37,241 nt of DNA. Source: Guillardia theta CCMP2712. Its lineage: Eukaryota > Cryptophyceae > Pyrenomonadales > Geminigeraceae. This document shows, piece after piece, positions 11,501 through 25,035 of the stretch. Position 1 is the stretch's first letter, and every line of letters begins with the position of its first letter. The position numbers and the translations under genes were made by a program. A model generated the notes under the pieces. That model was not told where the DNA came from. It did not search any database and saw only the letters and a list, made by a program, of their open reading frames with translations. The stretch lies in assembly GCF_000315625.1 (NCBI RefSeq), contig NW_005434575.1, positions 241,208 to 278,448 of the forward strand. Direction: 5' to 3'.

Positions 11501-14500
11501 TACTTCTCTTCGTCCTCCTCGTCCTCCCCCTCATGAATCCCTCCTCCAGTACCTCTCCTCGTCAACCGCCTCTCCCTCTCCCTCGCCCCCTCCCCTTGAT
11601 CGCCTTGACGATGCTTCAGGTGCATACCAGGATACGGCAGTAATCTTTCCTCCACCTGCTCACTCTGCCCCATCGGCACCTACAAGTTCTTCGTCGCTAC
11701 CGTCGAATGCCTCACGTGCCCTGGAAACTTCTCCACCCACCAGATCGGTCATCTGCCATATGACTGAAAAGGACCCCTCTTACCTCCTGTCCCCTTCGCA
11801 GGTTCAACCTCGTGCGAGTGCTCACCTGGCTTCCAACTGGAGGGCGGCAACTGCACGCGCTGCCCTCAGGGTACTTGGAAGAACTACACTGGCAACGAGA
11901 CTTGCTCCTCCTGCCCCCCTGACTCCTCCACCGTCCCTGGGGCTGTAGAGATCACAGACTGTATCTGTAACGCTGGCTACGAATGGGTGGACAACGGATG
12001 CAGTTTCTGGTCAGCATCCTCGCAAGCCTTCCGCCTCTCCCCCTCTCCCTCTCCTTCTCTCTTTCTCCCTCTCCCAATCTCTGTCTGACAGCTTTCTTCA
12101 GTTCTTTCGGAAAGATTCGGAAAGATCTTTCCTGGTCCTCTTGCCAGCCCTGCCCTCCAGGACGCTCGTCCAATGCGGACCGAACCGTCTGCACGTGCGA
12201 TCAGTATACCTACACCAACAAAACGACCGGCAACTGCCATGAGTGCCTTCCGTAATATGATCTTCTCCCTCCTCCCTCCTCCCTCCTCCATTCTCCTCCT
12301 CTCCCTCCTCCTCCTTCTCCTTGTCCTGCTTCTGTTCTTCCTGCACCTCCTCTGCTCGCCTTGCTCGCCTGACCTCCCTCGCTCAACAGCTTCACCGGCT
12401 GCGCTCAGGGCGAGTGGTGGAAAAACTGCTCTGAGTACGAGAACGCCGCCTGCATGCCTTGCACTTCCCTTCAGCCCTGCCCCAACGGCTTCTACTGGGA
12501 CTCCTGCCAGGCATGGGACGACGCGCAGTGCCGTCCATGTACCAACAGCAAGCCTCTCAATGCTCACTTCACTCGTCCTGGACTCCCTGCCGCCCCAACC
12601 TCCTGTCCCTCCTGGGCCTGCGACCAGGGATACGAGGAGATTGGAGGAGACTGTGTCGCCTGCCCTAGCGGCAAGTACAGCAACCGGGGACAGCCCTCGT
12701 GCTCTTCGTGTCCTGGGGATACAGACTCTCTCCTCCCCGGTCAAGGTTTCTGTAGAGCTTGCAAGACAGGTACGTCATGAGATGGGAGGGGGAAGGAGAG
12801 CTACTGGAAAGTTCTTTTTCGCTGCTCACTGTCTACTTCTCTCTTACCTCTGTTCTTGTCTGCTACTTCTCTACTTCTGCCCCTCTTATCCTCCACTCTC
12901 CTCCTCTCCTACACGTCCTCCCTTCTCCCTTATACATGTCTTCCCTTCTCCCTGATTGTTCAGTGGCTCAGGCTTCTACATCGAGTCTTTCGGCATGGAC
13001 GGTCACGCTATCTGCACCCCCTGCCCCGACAACTCAACCACAAGTCCCAACCAGAACATCTACAGCTTCTCTACCTGCCATTGCAGCAGAGGTTACATGG
13101 GCTTCAGCTGGAAGTGCCAGCCATGCCAGCCGGTCAGACAGTCTCCATGCTTCTCCAACTCGTCTCGTCCTCCTCTTCTTTCCTCTTGTTCTCTCCTTCT
13201 CCACCTCCTCCCCTTGTGTTCTCCTTTTCTTCCCCTCCTGCCCACTCGTGGCACAACTTTAACAATGTCTGCAGGGCACATACAAGCCCAACGTCACAGG
13301 GTCAACAGATCTCCAGCTATACTACAGCGGCTTCCAGCTGCTGGACCTCTGCGTCAAGTGCCCTCCCATGACCTTCAACGACCTTCCGGGTCAGTCCAGC
13401 GCCTCCTCCTGCCTCCCCTGCCTCCCTGGCTCCACAGCTCCAGAGGGTTCAGCGAGCTGCTCCTGCCCAGCTGGGCAGTACGACACAGACCCAACCGGTC
13501 AGGCCTCTTGCCTGCCCTGCCCGTCAAACACCTTCAACGACCACGCTGGTCAGCTCGGCGTCAGCTCGTGCCTTCCCTGCCCGAACAACTCCTACTCCGC
13601 CGAGGGGCAGGTTGCCTGCTTCTGTAACTACGGTTACTTCTCGGCTGGTCAGTGCCTGGGTTGCCCAGCTGGGAAGTACAAGCAGGATGTTGGGTGCTTC
13701 GACTGCCCAGCGTTCGCCACCTCCAACGAAGGGAGCGTGAGCTCGAGCCAGTGCTTCTGCCGGGGAGGATACTACGGCTCGCCCTCCTCCTCCTGCCTGA
13801 TCTGCCCGCTCAATACTACCTCGCTCCCCGGGGCAGCAGCCACACTCTCCGACTGCATCTGTGAGGAGGGCTACTACGGCTCCAACACCGACTGCGTCCA
13901 GTGCCCCTTGTTGTCAAAATCTCCGGCTGGCAGCACCGTCCTGTCAAGCTGCACGTGCGTCCCAGGATCGGCCGGAGACCCCGGCAGGAACATCAGCTGC
14001 AAGCTCTGCTCCGCGGTAGACCCCAACTCGTACAGCTGGGAGTCTTCCTTCAACTGCTCCTGCAACGCTGGATACTACGGCTCCTTCGTCTTCGTGGAGG
14101 ACAGAGTCCAGGTCAACTGCTCGCTCTGCCCACAAGGCACCTACAGCTCTACTCCAGCAGTCACCCACTGCACGTCATGTCCCAGCAACAAGACTTCTCA
14201 GCTCGGTAGCACCAGCTTGAGCGCCTGCACCTGCCCCACAGGGACCGTGGAGGCCAGCGGCGAGTGCGTCGTGACCCAACGCCGGCTCTTGGCGTCCTCG
14301 GACGAGGTTTCCTGTCCTCCCAACTCCTCGCAGACGATGTCGGGCTCCTGTCTCTGCGACCCGGGCCACTTCAGCAGCAGCGGAGCCCCGCCCTGCTCGC
14401 CCTGCATGGAGGGGACGGTGACCAAGTTCGCGGGGTCAAGCAGCTGCGCCTCATGCCCAGCTGGCTCGATCTCCATCCAAGACAGAACAAGCTGCGTGTG

Positions 14501-15389
14501 CCCGGTGGGACAATACGGACAGGCCGGCTCCTGCGTTCGCTGCCCGTCAGGCATGCTAGCGGTAGCAGGAAGCGACGAGGCGTCGGACTGCGAGTGTGAG
14601 GAAGGGTTCTACCTCCATGAGGAGGAGGAGGCATGCAGGCGTTGTCCGGAAGGGTCCAGCTCGAGGAGAGGAAGCGTCGGGCTCGGCGGCTGCGCTTGTG
14701 TCCGTGGCTACTTCGGGAGGCCATGGGAGGGACGAGGCTGCTCAGCCTGCCCGGCGAACGCGTCCTCGGAGGAGAACTCGACGACGGCACAGGAGTGCTT
14801 CTGCTCAGCTGGCTTCTACGCAGGGGTGGGAGAGGATCTGAGCTGCAGTCGCTGCCCTCCTCGCTCCTTCTCCCTACCTGGCAGTCGCTCGATATCCAAC
14901 TGCATGTGCGACGAGGGCTTCTACGGCAACCTCTCCGCACACCAGGACTGCTCCCCGTGCCCGGCCAACTCGCTGGCGGTCGGCAGTCGCCTCCTCCTTT
15001 CCGACTGCCTCTGCATGGAGGGCTACTTCTCCGTCCCCAGCGGTCGCTGCCTCGCCTGCCCCGCCAACGCGCTCTCGAGCCTCGGCAGCCGCTCTATCTT
15101 CGACTGCACGTGCAACGCCGGGTACTACGGTACCCCTGGAGTTCTCTCATCCCCCCCGACCTGCAAGGCCTGCCCAGCTGGAAAGTACAGCTGGGGTCCA
15201 GTCCGGCTGACGGAGGACTCCTGCTTGTCCTGTCCTGCCCACTCGATGTCGAACTCAAGCAGCCTTTCACGGGAGGACTGCAAGTGCGCTAGTGGGTACT
15301 GCAGGGGGGAGGGAGAGAGCTGGGAATGTACACCCTGCTCCTGCCCTGCTGGACTCGACGGCAAGATGTGCCTGCTGAGGGAGCTGTGA
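8569..15389 (+). CDS. Giant secreted Cys-rich protein with ephrin-receptor-like (GCC2/GCC3) modules
   Basis: The exons are 8569-10781, 10911-10943, 11189-11309, 11620-11747, 11802-12009, 12102-12251, 12390-12769, 12972-13132 and 13275-15389. Phases join, giving about 1,835 aa if one base is removed from the C7 run at 9514-9520. Residues 1-25 form a signal peptide (hydrophobic LLQLAWLVLLAQG). Residues 26-160 are a glycosylated N-terminal region. Dozens of modules of the form CxxCPxGTYS..G...C..CP.....S..GS....C.C..GY follow, as in ephrin-receptor-like (GCC2_GCC3) domains. Residues about 392-547 are a nearly Cys-free insert rich in NxS/T sites. The C-terminus (CSCPAGLDGKMCLLREL) shows no membrane span or GPI signal, so secretion or wall/periplast association is likely. 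Introns are CT-rich. The exact function is unknown. The 12102 acceptor is the least certain junction. Confidence 0.88.
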
Positions 15390-15788
15390 GGATGAGAAGC
15401 TGAGAAATCTCGGTCGAGTCAGCTGGATACAGTGTTGGAGGGCAGCTGAGGGTGTTGGGGTAGTGAGATTGTTTGGCTCTGCTCTTGTTATTCTTTGTGT
15501 GTTAGAATCTCAACAAGAATCGCTCACTGTGACTTGATCCCCTCGATGCTCATTGAACTTTCGACTCCACCGCCGATACAGGGCAGGCTTGCCCTGCACG
15601 GCAGCACGTCTCTTCTTCTCTAGCCTGAGTCCTGCAGCTTCTACCGCTCTCAGCCAAGCTCCGGCTTCCTCCGAGGCCCGTCTCCGACAGTCACGGCGTC
15701 TCAGTCACTGTCTGGCCGCGGCCGCGGGCAGTACTGCCTCGTCACTAGCTAGATCTGAGTAAGAGATATGAAGCTAGTCCCAGCTCTC

Positions 15789-15815
15789 TTTACTCAAAGT
15801 TAAGTTAAAAATCAG
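15789..15815 (+). promoter_or_regulatory. Shared intergenic motif, copy 1
   Basis: Contains ACTCAAAGTTAAGTTAAAA followed by ATCAGGACGAGGACAATC. It repeats 69 bp further on, and related copies lie at 19836-19861 (inverted) and 29045-29066. All copies are intergenic. Whether it is a promoter element or a transposon remnant is not known. Confidence 0.55.
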
Positions 15816-15857
15816 GACGAGGACAATCAGAAAAGAGAGCTAGTACTACGGTAGTCG

Positions 15858-15884
15858 TTTACTCAAAGTTAAGTTAAAAATCAG
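15858..15884 (+). promoter_or_regulatory. Shared intergenic motif, copy 2
   Basis: A second tandem copy with the same 27-bp core as copy 1, followed by TACGAGGGCAATC in place of GACGAGGACAATC. It lies about 200 bp upstream of the coiled-coil gene start at 16088. Confidence 0.55.
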
Positions 15885-16087
15885 TACGAGGGCAATCAGG
15901 AGGGTTCCGATCACTTGTCAGGCCCGCGCCGGAACAGACCGGAACAAAAAAAAGATTTGACAGGGAGGTCAGGCAAGACGGTGATGGAGGAGGATGAAGA
16001 GGAGGAGGAGGAGGAGGACTGAGCTGGAGGGAGTAAGGGAGAGATTGAAGGGAGGAGGCGAGTTTAGAGGAGAGCGGGGGATAGAGG

Positions 16088-17875
16088 ATGAGTTCCTTCT
16101 CCATCATTCGTGAGGAAAGGAGAAGAAGGCAGCAGCACTGCCCACTCTCTGACCTGCTCGTGGCAGGCATGAACGGTCTGGACGAGGACGAGATCTCGAC
16201 GGTGCTGGAGATGCGCATGGAAGGCATAGCGCGACTGACGGAGGAGGTGAGGAGCCTCGAGAAGGAGTACAAGGCTGTGCTGGCAGCCAGCGGGAACCTT
16301 AGGAGGGAGCTAGAGGAGTCCAGGGGGCGGAACTCGAAGCTGCAGAGGGTCGTCGCCAAACTTCAGCAGACGCGGCACGTCACGGAGAGGAGGGAGGAGG
16401 GAGGGAGTGCAGAGAGGAGTATCCTGGTGAGCTCGGACAGGATCCTCGAGATTTTCAGAACTTCCTCCATCTCCATCCATCCTCGCTCCGACGATCCTTT
16501 CCTCCCTGGAAGAATCCAAGACGTTCTCACTCAGCTGGTGGAGGAGACGAGGAGGACGGAGGAGGGGCATGTCACCGCTGAGAGCTACGAGCACGCCCGT
16601 AGTCAGTTGAGGCTGTTCAGGGAGAAGGCGGATCAATGGAAGAGGTAGGAGGAGGAGAGGGGGAGGAGCAGGTCGATGAAGTGGAGGGCGAGGAGTGGAG
16701 GGCGAGGAGCAGATGGAAGGAGTATGAAGAGGAGGAGTGGAGAGGGAGGAGGAGAGGGAGGGGGAGAAGGAGAGGGAGGAGGAGGAGGTGGGGGAGGAGA
16801 GGGAGGAGGAGGAGTGGAGAGGGAGGAGGAGGAGGGGGAGGAGGAGAGGGTTGGACTCATGAGGCATCGCAGTCGATGGGTGGAAGCGACATCGTCACTG
16901 AGGGAGCTGAGTGTCAAACTTGCGGTAGCAGAGATGGAGAAAGATTGTTGGCACGTCAAAGCGCTGGAAGAGAAGAGGTGACGAGTCGTAAGTGATGTGC
17001 AGATACTGAAGCAGCCTCCTCCCTCCCTCCCTTTCCCCTCCTTCCTCGTCTCCTTCGTTCGCTTCTCCCCCCCCTCCTCTTTCCCCTCTTCTTCCTCCTT
17101 CTTGCAGCGCACTCGACAAGCTGCAGTCTTCGGCTGATCGCTTCGACCTCCGAGCAGAACGCATCGTCCTTTCAGACAGCACGCGAACGGCTCTCAAGGA
17201 GCAGATGGAAATGGCAGAGTACAGAGCAGCTATTGAGAAGCTGCGGGCAGGTAGAAAGACTGCGATGAGAGAGGAAGCAGAGAGAGAGACGAAGGAGAGA
17301 GAGAAGAGAGAGGGGAGAGGAGAAGGGAGGTAAGAGAAGCGAGGGGAGGGGAAGGGAACGGAGGGGAGGGGAGGGGAGTGACATTTGGCGCTGTAAAGTT
17401 GAGCTGGAGGCGAAGCTACAAGAGGTGGAGCAGGACTGCCGGGAGGTTCGTTGACGGGGATAAGAGAGAGATCCTTATCAAGCCATGACAGGCGCACGTC
17501 AAGATCGAGAACTTAGAAGGGACTTGCTGGCGGATCTCCGAGGAGAAGGGTAGATTGGAGGTGCTTCTCGTGATACTCCTGCTCCTGCTTCTCCTCCGTT
17601 GCCTTTGTCATCTTCCACACCACTACAACCACCACCATCAACCCGCTCCTCATCACTGTTGCCCTTCTGTGATGGTACTCTACTTCTCTCCTCCTCCTCC
17701 TCCTCCTCCTCCTCCTCCTCCTCCTCCTCCTCCCTCGTGTTGCTGCTCTGGCCGTTGACTCACCTGAAAAGACGCTCCTGGACGAGGCCATTGCTACTCA
17801 AATTGACCTTGAAGCTGTGAATGCGGTAATCCTGCATCCTCCCAGTGACAGTTCTGACCCTCCACCTCCTTCTGT

Positions 17876-17919
<44 letters not shown>

Positions 17920-18114
17920 TTGCTCCTGCTCTTGCTTCTGCTCCTGCTTCTCCACTTCTTCCTCACCCTCGTGATCTGCTAATCCTCCTCCACCGCGGTC
18001 ACGATCGCTGCCTTCCTCGCCTCTCCTGCTGGAACGACGCAGAGGATGAAGAAGCAGCTGGAAAGTCTCGGCCTCGAGGCTCAGGTGCTGCGCCAGCTGC
18101 ACGTGCGAGAGTGA
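16088..18114 (+). CDS. Unrecognised coiled-coil protein, eight exons, about 312 aa
   Basis: The model is 16088-16426, 16535-16644, 16873-16977, 17108-17250, 17399-17445, 17492-17560, 17772-17825 and 18043-18114, with matching phases throughout. The start could be the later in-frame ATG at 16169 (MNGLDEDEISTVLEMRMEG). Nearly every exon is heptad-like: IARLTEEVRSLEKEYKAVL, SLRELSVKLAVAEMEKD, ALKEQMEMAEYRAAIEKL, VELEAKLQEVEQDCRE, and a last exon ending LRQLHVRE. No other domain, signal peptide or membrane span is seen. The function is unknown; a cytoskeletal or vesicle-tether role is only a general possibility. The introns are purine- or pyrimidine-rich simple sequence. The intron at 16427-16534 is a multiple of three without a stop, so it may be retained. 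The gene converges on SNU23 with 133 bp between stops. Confidence 0.72.
17876..17950. repeat. TCCTGC hexamer repeat in intron
   Basis: About twelve units of TCCTGC (with two TTGCTC variants) in the last intron (17826-18042) of the coiled-coil gene. Confidence 0.9.
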
Positions 18115-18247
18115 CGGGGGGCCTTGTCGAGGATCACTTCTTCACTCATCACAATTAGCTCTTCCTCTTTTCACGTTAATCCATTAGCTCAACCCCTTTG
18201 CAAGCACACCTGCACGAGCCCTGGAGGCAGGAAGGGCAACAGGCCCT

Positions 18248-19694
18248 TCACTTCTTCCCTCCGAAGCCGCCGAAGCCCATCATGGCCTCGAAGCCGTCGT
18301 CCAGCCCCTCCTTCTCCTTGGCCCTCTCCTCCTCCTTCTTCTGCCTCTTCAGCTGCAGACGCTTCAGTCTCTTCACAGCCTCATCCTCCTCCTTCATCCT
18401 CCTGTTCCCTCCCTCTTCTCCTCTCCCTGTTACTTCCTCCTCAACTGTTTCTCCCTCCCTCGATCCGTATCTCCACTTACCACTCGCTTTGCCTCTTTGC
18501 TCATCTCCTCCTCCTCTCGCAACCTGTCATCCACCATCACTCTGCCTATAAGGAGACACAACAAGGCCTCTACTTTGCAATGCGCGAGTCCAGCTCGTCC
18601 AGAGCAGCCACCTCGTCGTCGACATCCTGAGTAGCCTTCTTGCGATCCGACGGCCGATGCTCCCTGCCTGACGTTAGACCCTCCACACAAGCAGGAGAGC
18701 TGCGGCTCATCGTACCTCATGCGCTTCTGAACTTGCTCGAGAGTTGCTCTCTCGCACCTGTAAGCAAGGAAGCAGTTAGCAGGAGGAGGAGGCAGCAACA
18801 TCGTTCACTCACCTCATGTTCATCCCAAGGGCCTGGTTGTGCTTCTTTCCGTTGATGTGGTCCAGCCAGCTCATGCTGTCCTTGAGCGAGCACTTGCAGA
18901 CTTTGCAGTAGAAGCTGGAGGCTCGTCATCCGACAAGGATGTCTCTTCCTCCCTCCCTCACCCTCCACTGAGCTCCAGGGGTGTGTTTGACGAGACCACA
19001 ATCGCCTTCCCGACCTGCATGGAGATACTTTAGGCCCTCGCCGACAACATCGCAGGCATCGTGGCATCACCAGCTTGTCGATCTGAAGATCATTGCCGTC
19101 TCTCGACCTGTTCCTGTCGAGGGCGTCGCGTCGGATTACGGTACCTTTCCGTATGTTACAAACATGCTCAAAAATCAGGGACGTCTGAAGGACATCCAAG
19201 AGAGCACAATCACCAGAGTAAGACGATGACGATGCTGGATCAGCCTGCACCATCTCCATCAGTTCACCTTCGTCGTGGAAGTTGCTGCATCACCGCAACT
19301 TTCAGCATCTCCTCTGCTTTCCTTTCGTCGGCTTTTCGCTGATATTCATCCACATTCCAAGTTCGTCGATGGACCTTTACAATGTTGTGAGCATGTTATC
19401 ATGGTCATCTAAAGATGTATCATATCTATGCCATTTTCCTCCACCACGACTCTGCGCAACATAAAATACCATCTCCTGTGATCTACATTCTGCTGCTTTT
19501 CTATTTCCCAGACCCATGCTCGACCTCGCCTCGTCCTCCTCTCTCATCTCCTTCTTCTCATCCCTGTCTACATACATCCTCATCCTCATCCCCGTCTTCA
19601 TCCTCGTCTGTACTCCTCGTTCTCCTTCTCCCCATCCTTTCCCTCCTCTCACCTGAAGCTTCGCTCCTGCCGCAGCGGCATTCTTGTCTGCCAT
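18248..19694 (-). CDS. ZMAT2: SNU23/ZMAT2-type zinc-finger protein of the U4/U6.U5 tri-snRNP, nine exons
   Basis: The exons are 19694-19653, 19374-19300, 19184-19071, 19014-18962, 18914-18813, 18757-18716, 18663-18574, 18541-18481 and 18385-18248. The sum is 239 codons with matching phases. The N-terminal part TWNVDEYQRKADERKAEE matches the RRKWDKDEYEKLAEKR stretch of ZMAT2. Then come VGKAIVVSSNTP and a U1-like C2H2 finger, GGFYCKVCKCSLKDS with HINGKKHNQALGMNMR. After it, CERATLEQVQKRM and RLREEEEMSKEAKR lead to the terminal GFEAMMGFGGFGGKK, like VMGFSGFG in human. The protein is a spliceosomal B-complex factor acting near the U6 ACAGAGA region. The third exon could start slightly later, at an alternative acceptor. 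One intron is 47 nt. Confidence 0.9.
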
Positions 19695-21236
19695 CTCGAG
19701 TGGTGACCGTTACATGTGTTCAGGATGCTTGCGTTGACGAAGAAACGATAGGTAACGGTCTTTAACGGTCTGTTTCCAATGGCCCGGCGGAGGGTCCGGG
19801 CCCGGGAACTGAAGTCACTGGGATTGTCCTCCTAGTGATTTTTAACTTAACTTTGAGTAAAAGCCACAGTGGGACAGTATTGACAGTAGTAGTAGTGAAC
19901 TTTGAGTGAATTATTGTACTTCTCCCGTTCCGATCGTCCTTGAGGGTGGGGTGCTTGGGTAGGAGACTTGTCCACCGGTGGTGATTATTGAGGTAATCTG
20001 GGTGGGGTATGAAATACTACCGGTCCTTTTGAAGGATTTTGACATGGAACGATAGGGTGATTGTAGCGGTAAGGTGCCTGTGCACGGGGGTACGGAACAA
20101 GTTCGGAGGAAGATAGGGTCATATTGCAGTCAAAAACACCGGTACCCCAAGATAAGGGGAGAGGTGAAAGATCGTATCGGGGTGGGGTGGGGGTATTACA
20201 GTACGGGTGGTGAATACGATTCACTTTTTGTGGAGGGTGGTGGGTCCAATTTCACCGGTACTTTATACTAACAAATCGCTATAATTGACGGGTGGTAAAG
20301 TTAAGGGGTACCATTGGAGATCTCAAGGTGGGTGGTATTTCATAATATGAGAGCGGGAATGCATGCAACGCAACGAGGCGACGGGCAGCAAGGAGGAGGA
20401 GGAGGAGAGGAGGAGGAGAGGAGGAGGAGAGGAAGAGAAGAGATGAAGAGAGAGTTGTATGGGGGAGACAGAGCAAACTTGGTAGAGAAAGGGAGAGGCA
20501 TGATATGGTGTAGATTGTGCAGTCAGGTGAGGATTAGGACGAGCAGTTATGGGGTAGGAGTAGCGGTGCATGGAGCGAGGGTGGTTAACTTGCAAGTAAT
20601 GGGCGATAATCTGAAGCGATGCAAGAGATGAAGGAATGGATGAGAGATGGTAATATGCAGGAGAGTGGTACGTGTCTTGCCATGCCCTGGATCATCGTGG
20701 GGGAATCCTCACCAAACTCAACATTGCACGAGACATTACATGGAATTTAGGCGGGGTTGAATGTTGAGCGGGGTTGAATGTTTGTTATGCAGTCAAGTAT
20801 GCAAGTCTTAGTTCGTTAGAGCGCATAGAAGCTCTCATGGGCCAGGGCTCTGAGCTCCTGATCCATCTGCGAGATACCATGCATTTTGGTTTCAAAGGAA
20901 CAGGGAGATTACAGCGATGTGAAGTACAGTACTGCTGTAAACAACAGTGAGAAAAGAGTGTTGCTAGTATCTGTTCCCCAGGCACAAAGTTGATGCTGTT
21001 CATGCCGTCTTGATCTTCCATTCAAGGACGTGCAGGCTTTGTGTGGCTGACCTTTCTTAAAGCTCACAGTGATAATTCAAGGATTGAAATTCTTGCTGAT
21101 TTCTGAGTGCAGCCAGTACAGAAAGGCAAAGAGCTCGTGGTACTGATAGCTCTGCTTACTATGTCTGCAAGGTTCCAACTTCATTTCCATTTTGTCTTCG
21201 TCGTGATGGGGTTTGCAGTGCGTGAGGGAACGGGTA
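19695..21236. other. Divergent intergenic region between SNU23 and ankyrin-PP2C
   Basis: No gene was identified. It holds a short GC-rich patch (GGCCCGGCGGAGGG with GGGCCCGGG, about 19783-19808), the inverted shared motif at 19836-19861, and a partial copy (CTTTGAGTGAA, near 19900). G/T-rich degenerate DNA with ACCGGT words spans 19930-20330, followed by a GGAGGA tract near 20391-20440. GCGGGGTTGAATGTT occurs twice with a 17-bp period at 20751-20783. The remainder up to the ATG at 21237 is probably promoter and 5'UTR of the phosphatase gene. Confidence 0.55.
19836..19861 (-). promoter_or_regulatory. Shared intergenic motif, copy 3 (inverted)
   Basis: The reverse complement reads TTTACTCAAAGTTAAGTTAA and continues AAATCACTAGGAGGACAATC, close to the copies at 15789 and 15858. 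It lies about 140 bp upstream of the SNU23 start (19694) and points toward it. Confidence 0.55.
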
Positions 21237-24601
<3,365 letters not shown>

Positions 24602-25035
24602 CGAGGGAAAGGGTGTGTTTCAACAAGAGCTCCTTTACTCCCCTCGGCTCCCACTTCGAGAGGGAGAAGGACAAACAACTTAGCTTCTGCTCCTTGTTCT
24701 GGAAGTGGACGAGAATGAAGGGCGCGGGCCTGCAAAGAAAGTCAGAGCTCCGGGTCATTCCTTTCCCTCTCCTCTGCCTCTCCTACACTCCTCGTTCCTC
24801 CTCTCAATCATCATCTTTCTTGTGCACACATTAACTTCACATCCCCCTCAGTTCTCCTGATACACTCCCCGATCTTGTTCTTACTCCCCCCACACACATC
24901 CCTCCCTCCCTCCCTCCCTCCCTCCCTCCCTCCCTCCCTCCCTCCTATTCCTCTTCCTCCTCTCACCTTTACGATCAAATCCAGCAAACAGACGACTTCC
25001 TCTTGGCCGCCCTCGCGGTCGCCCTCTCGACCTCC
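24602..25035. other. Convergent intergenic region
   Basis: This is the 3' flank of two convergent genes. A (CCCT)n run lies at about 24899-24944. A plus-strand frame continues to 24834 but has no recognisable domain. No other structure was seen. Confidence 0.6.
24899..24944. repeat. (CCCT)n microsatellite
   Basis: About eleven tandem TCCC/CCCT units in the gap between convergent genes. Confidence 0.93.

Larger units (their letters stand above)
15390..16087. other. Intergenic region between tandem plus-strand genes
   Basis: It contains the 3' end of the Cys-rich gene and the promoter of the coiled-coil gene. A GC-rich patch (GGCCGCGGCCGCGGGC, near 15712-15730) is followed by two copies of the shared 22-bp motif (listed separately). 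No gene was seen; a 69-codon frame at 15553 lacks support. Confidence 0.6.
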
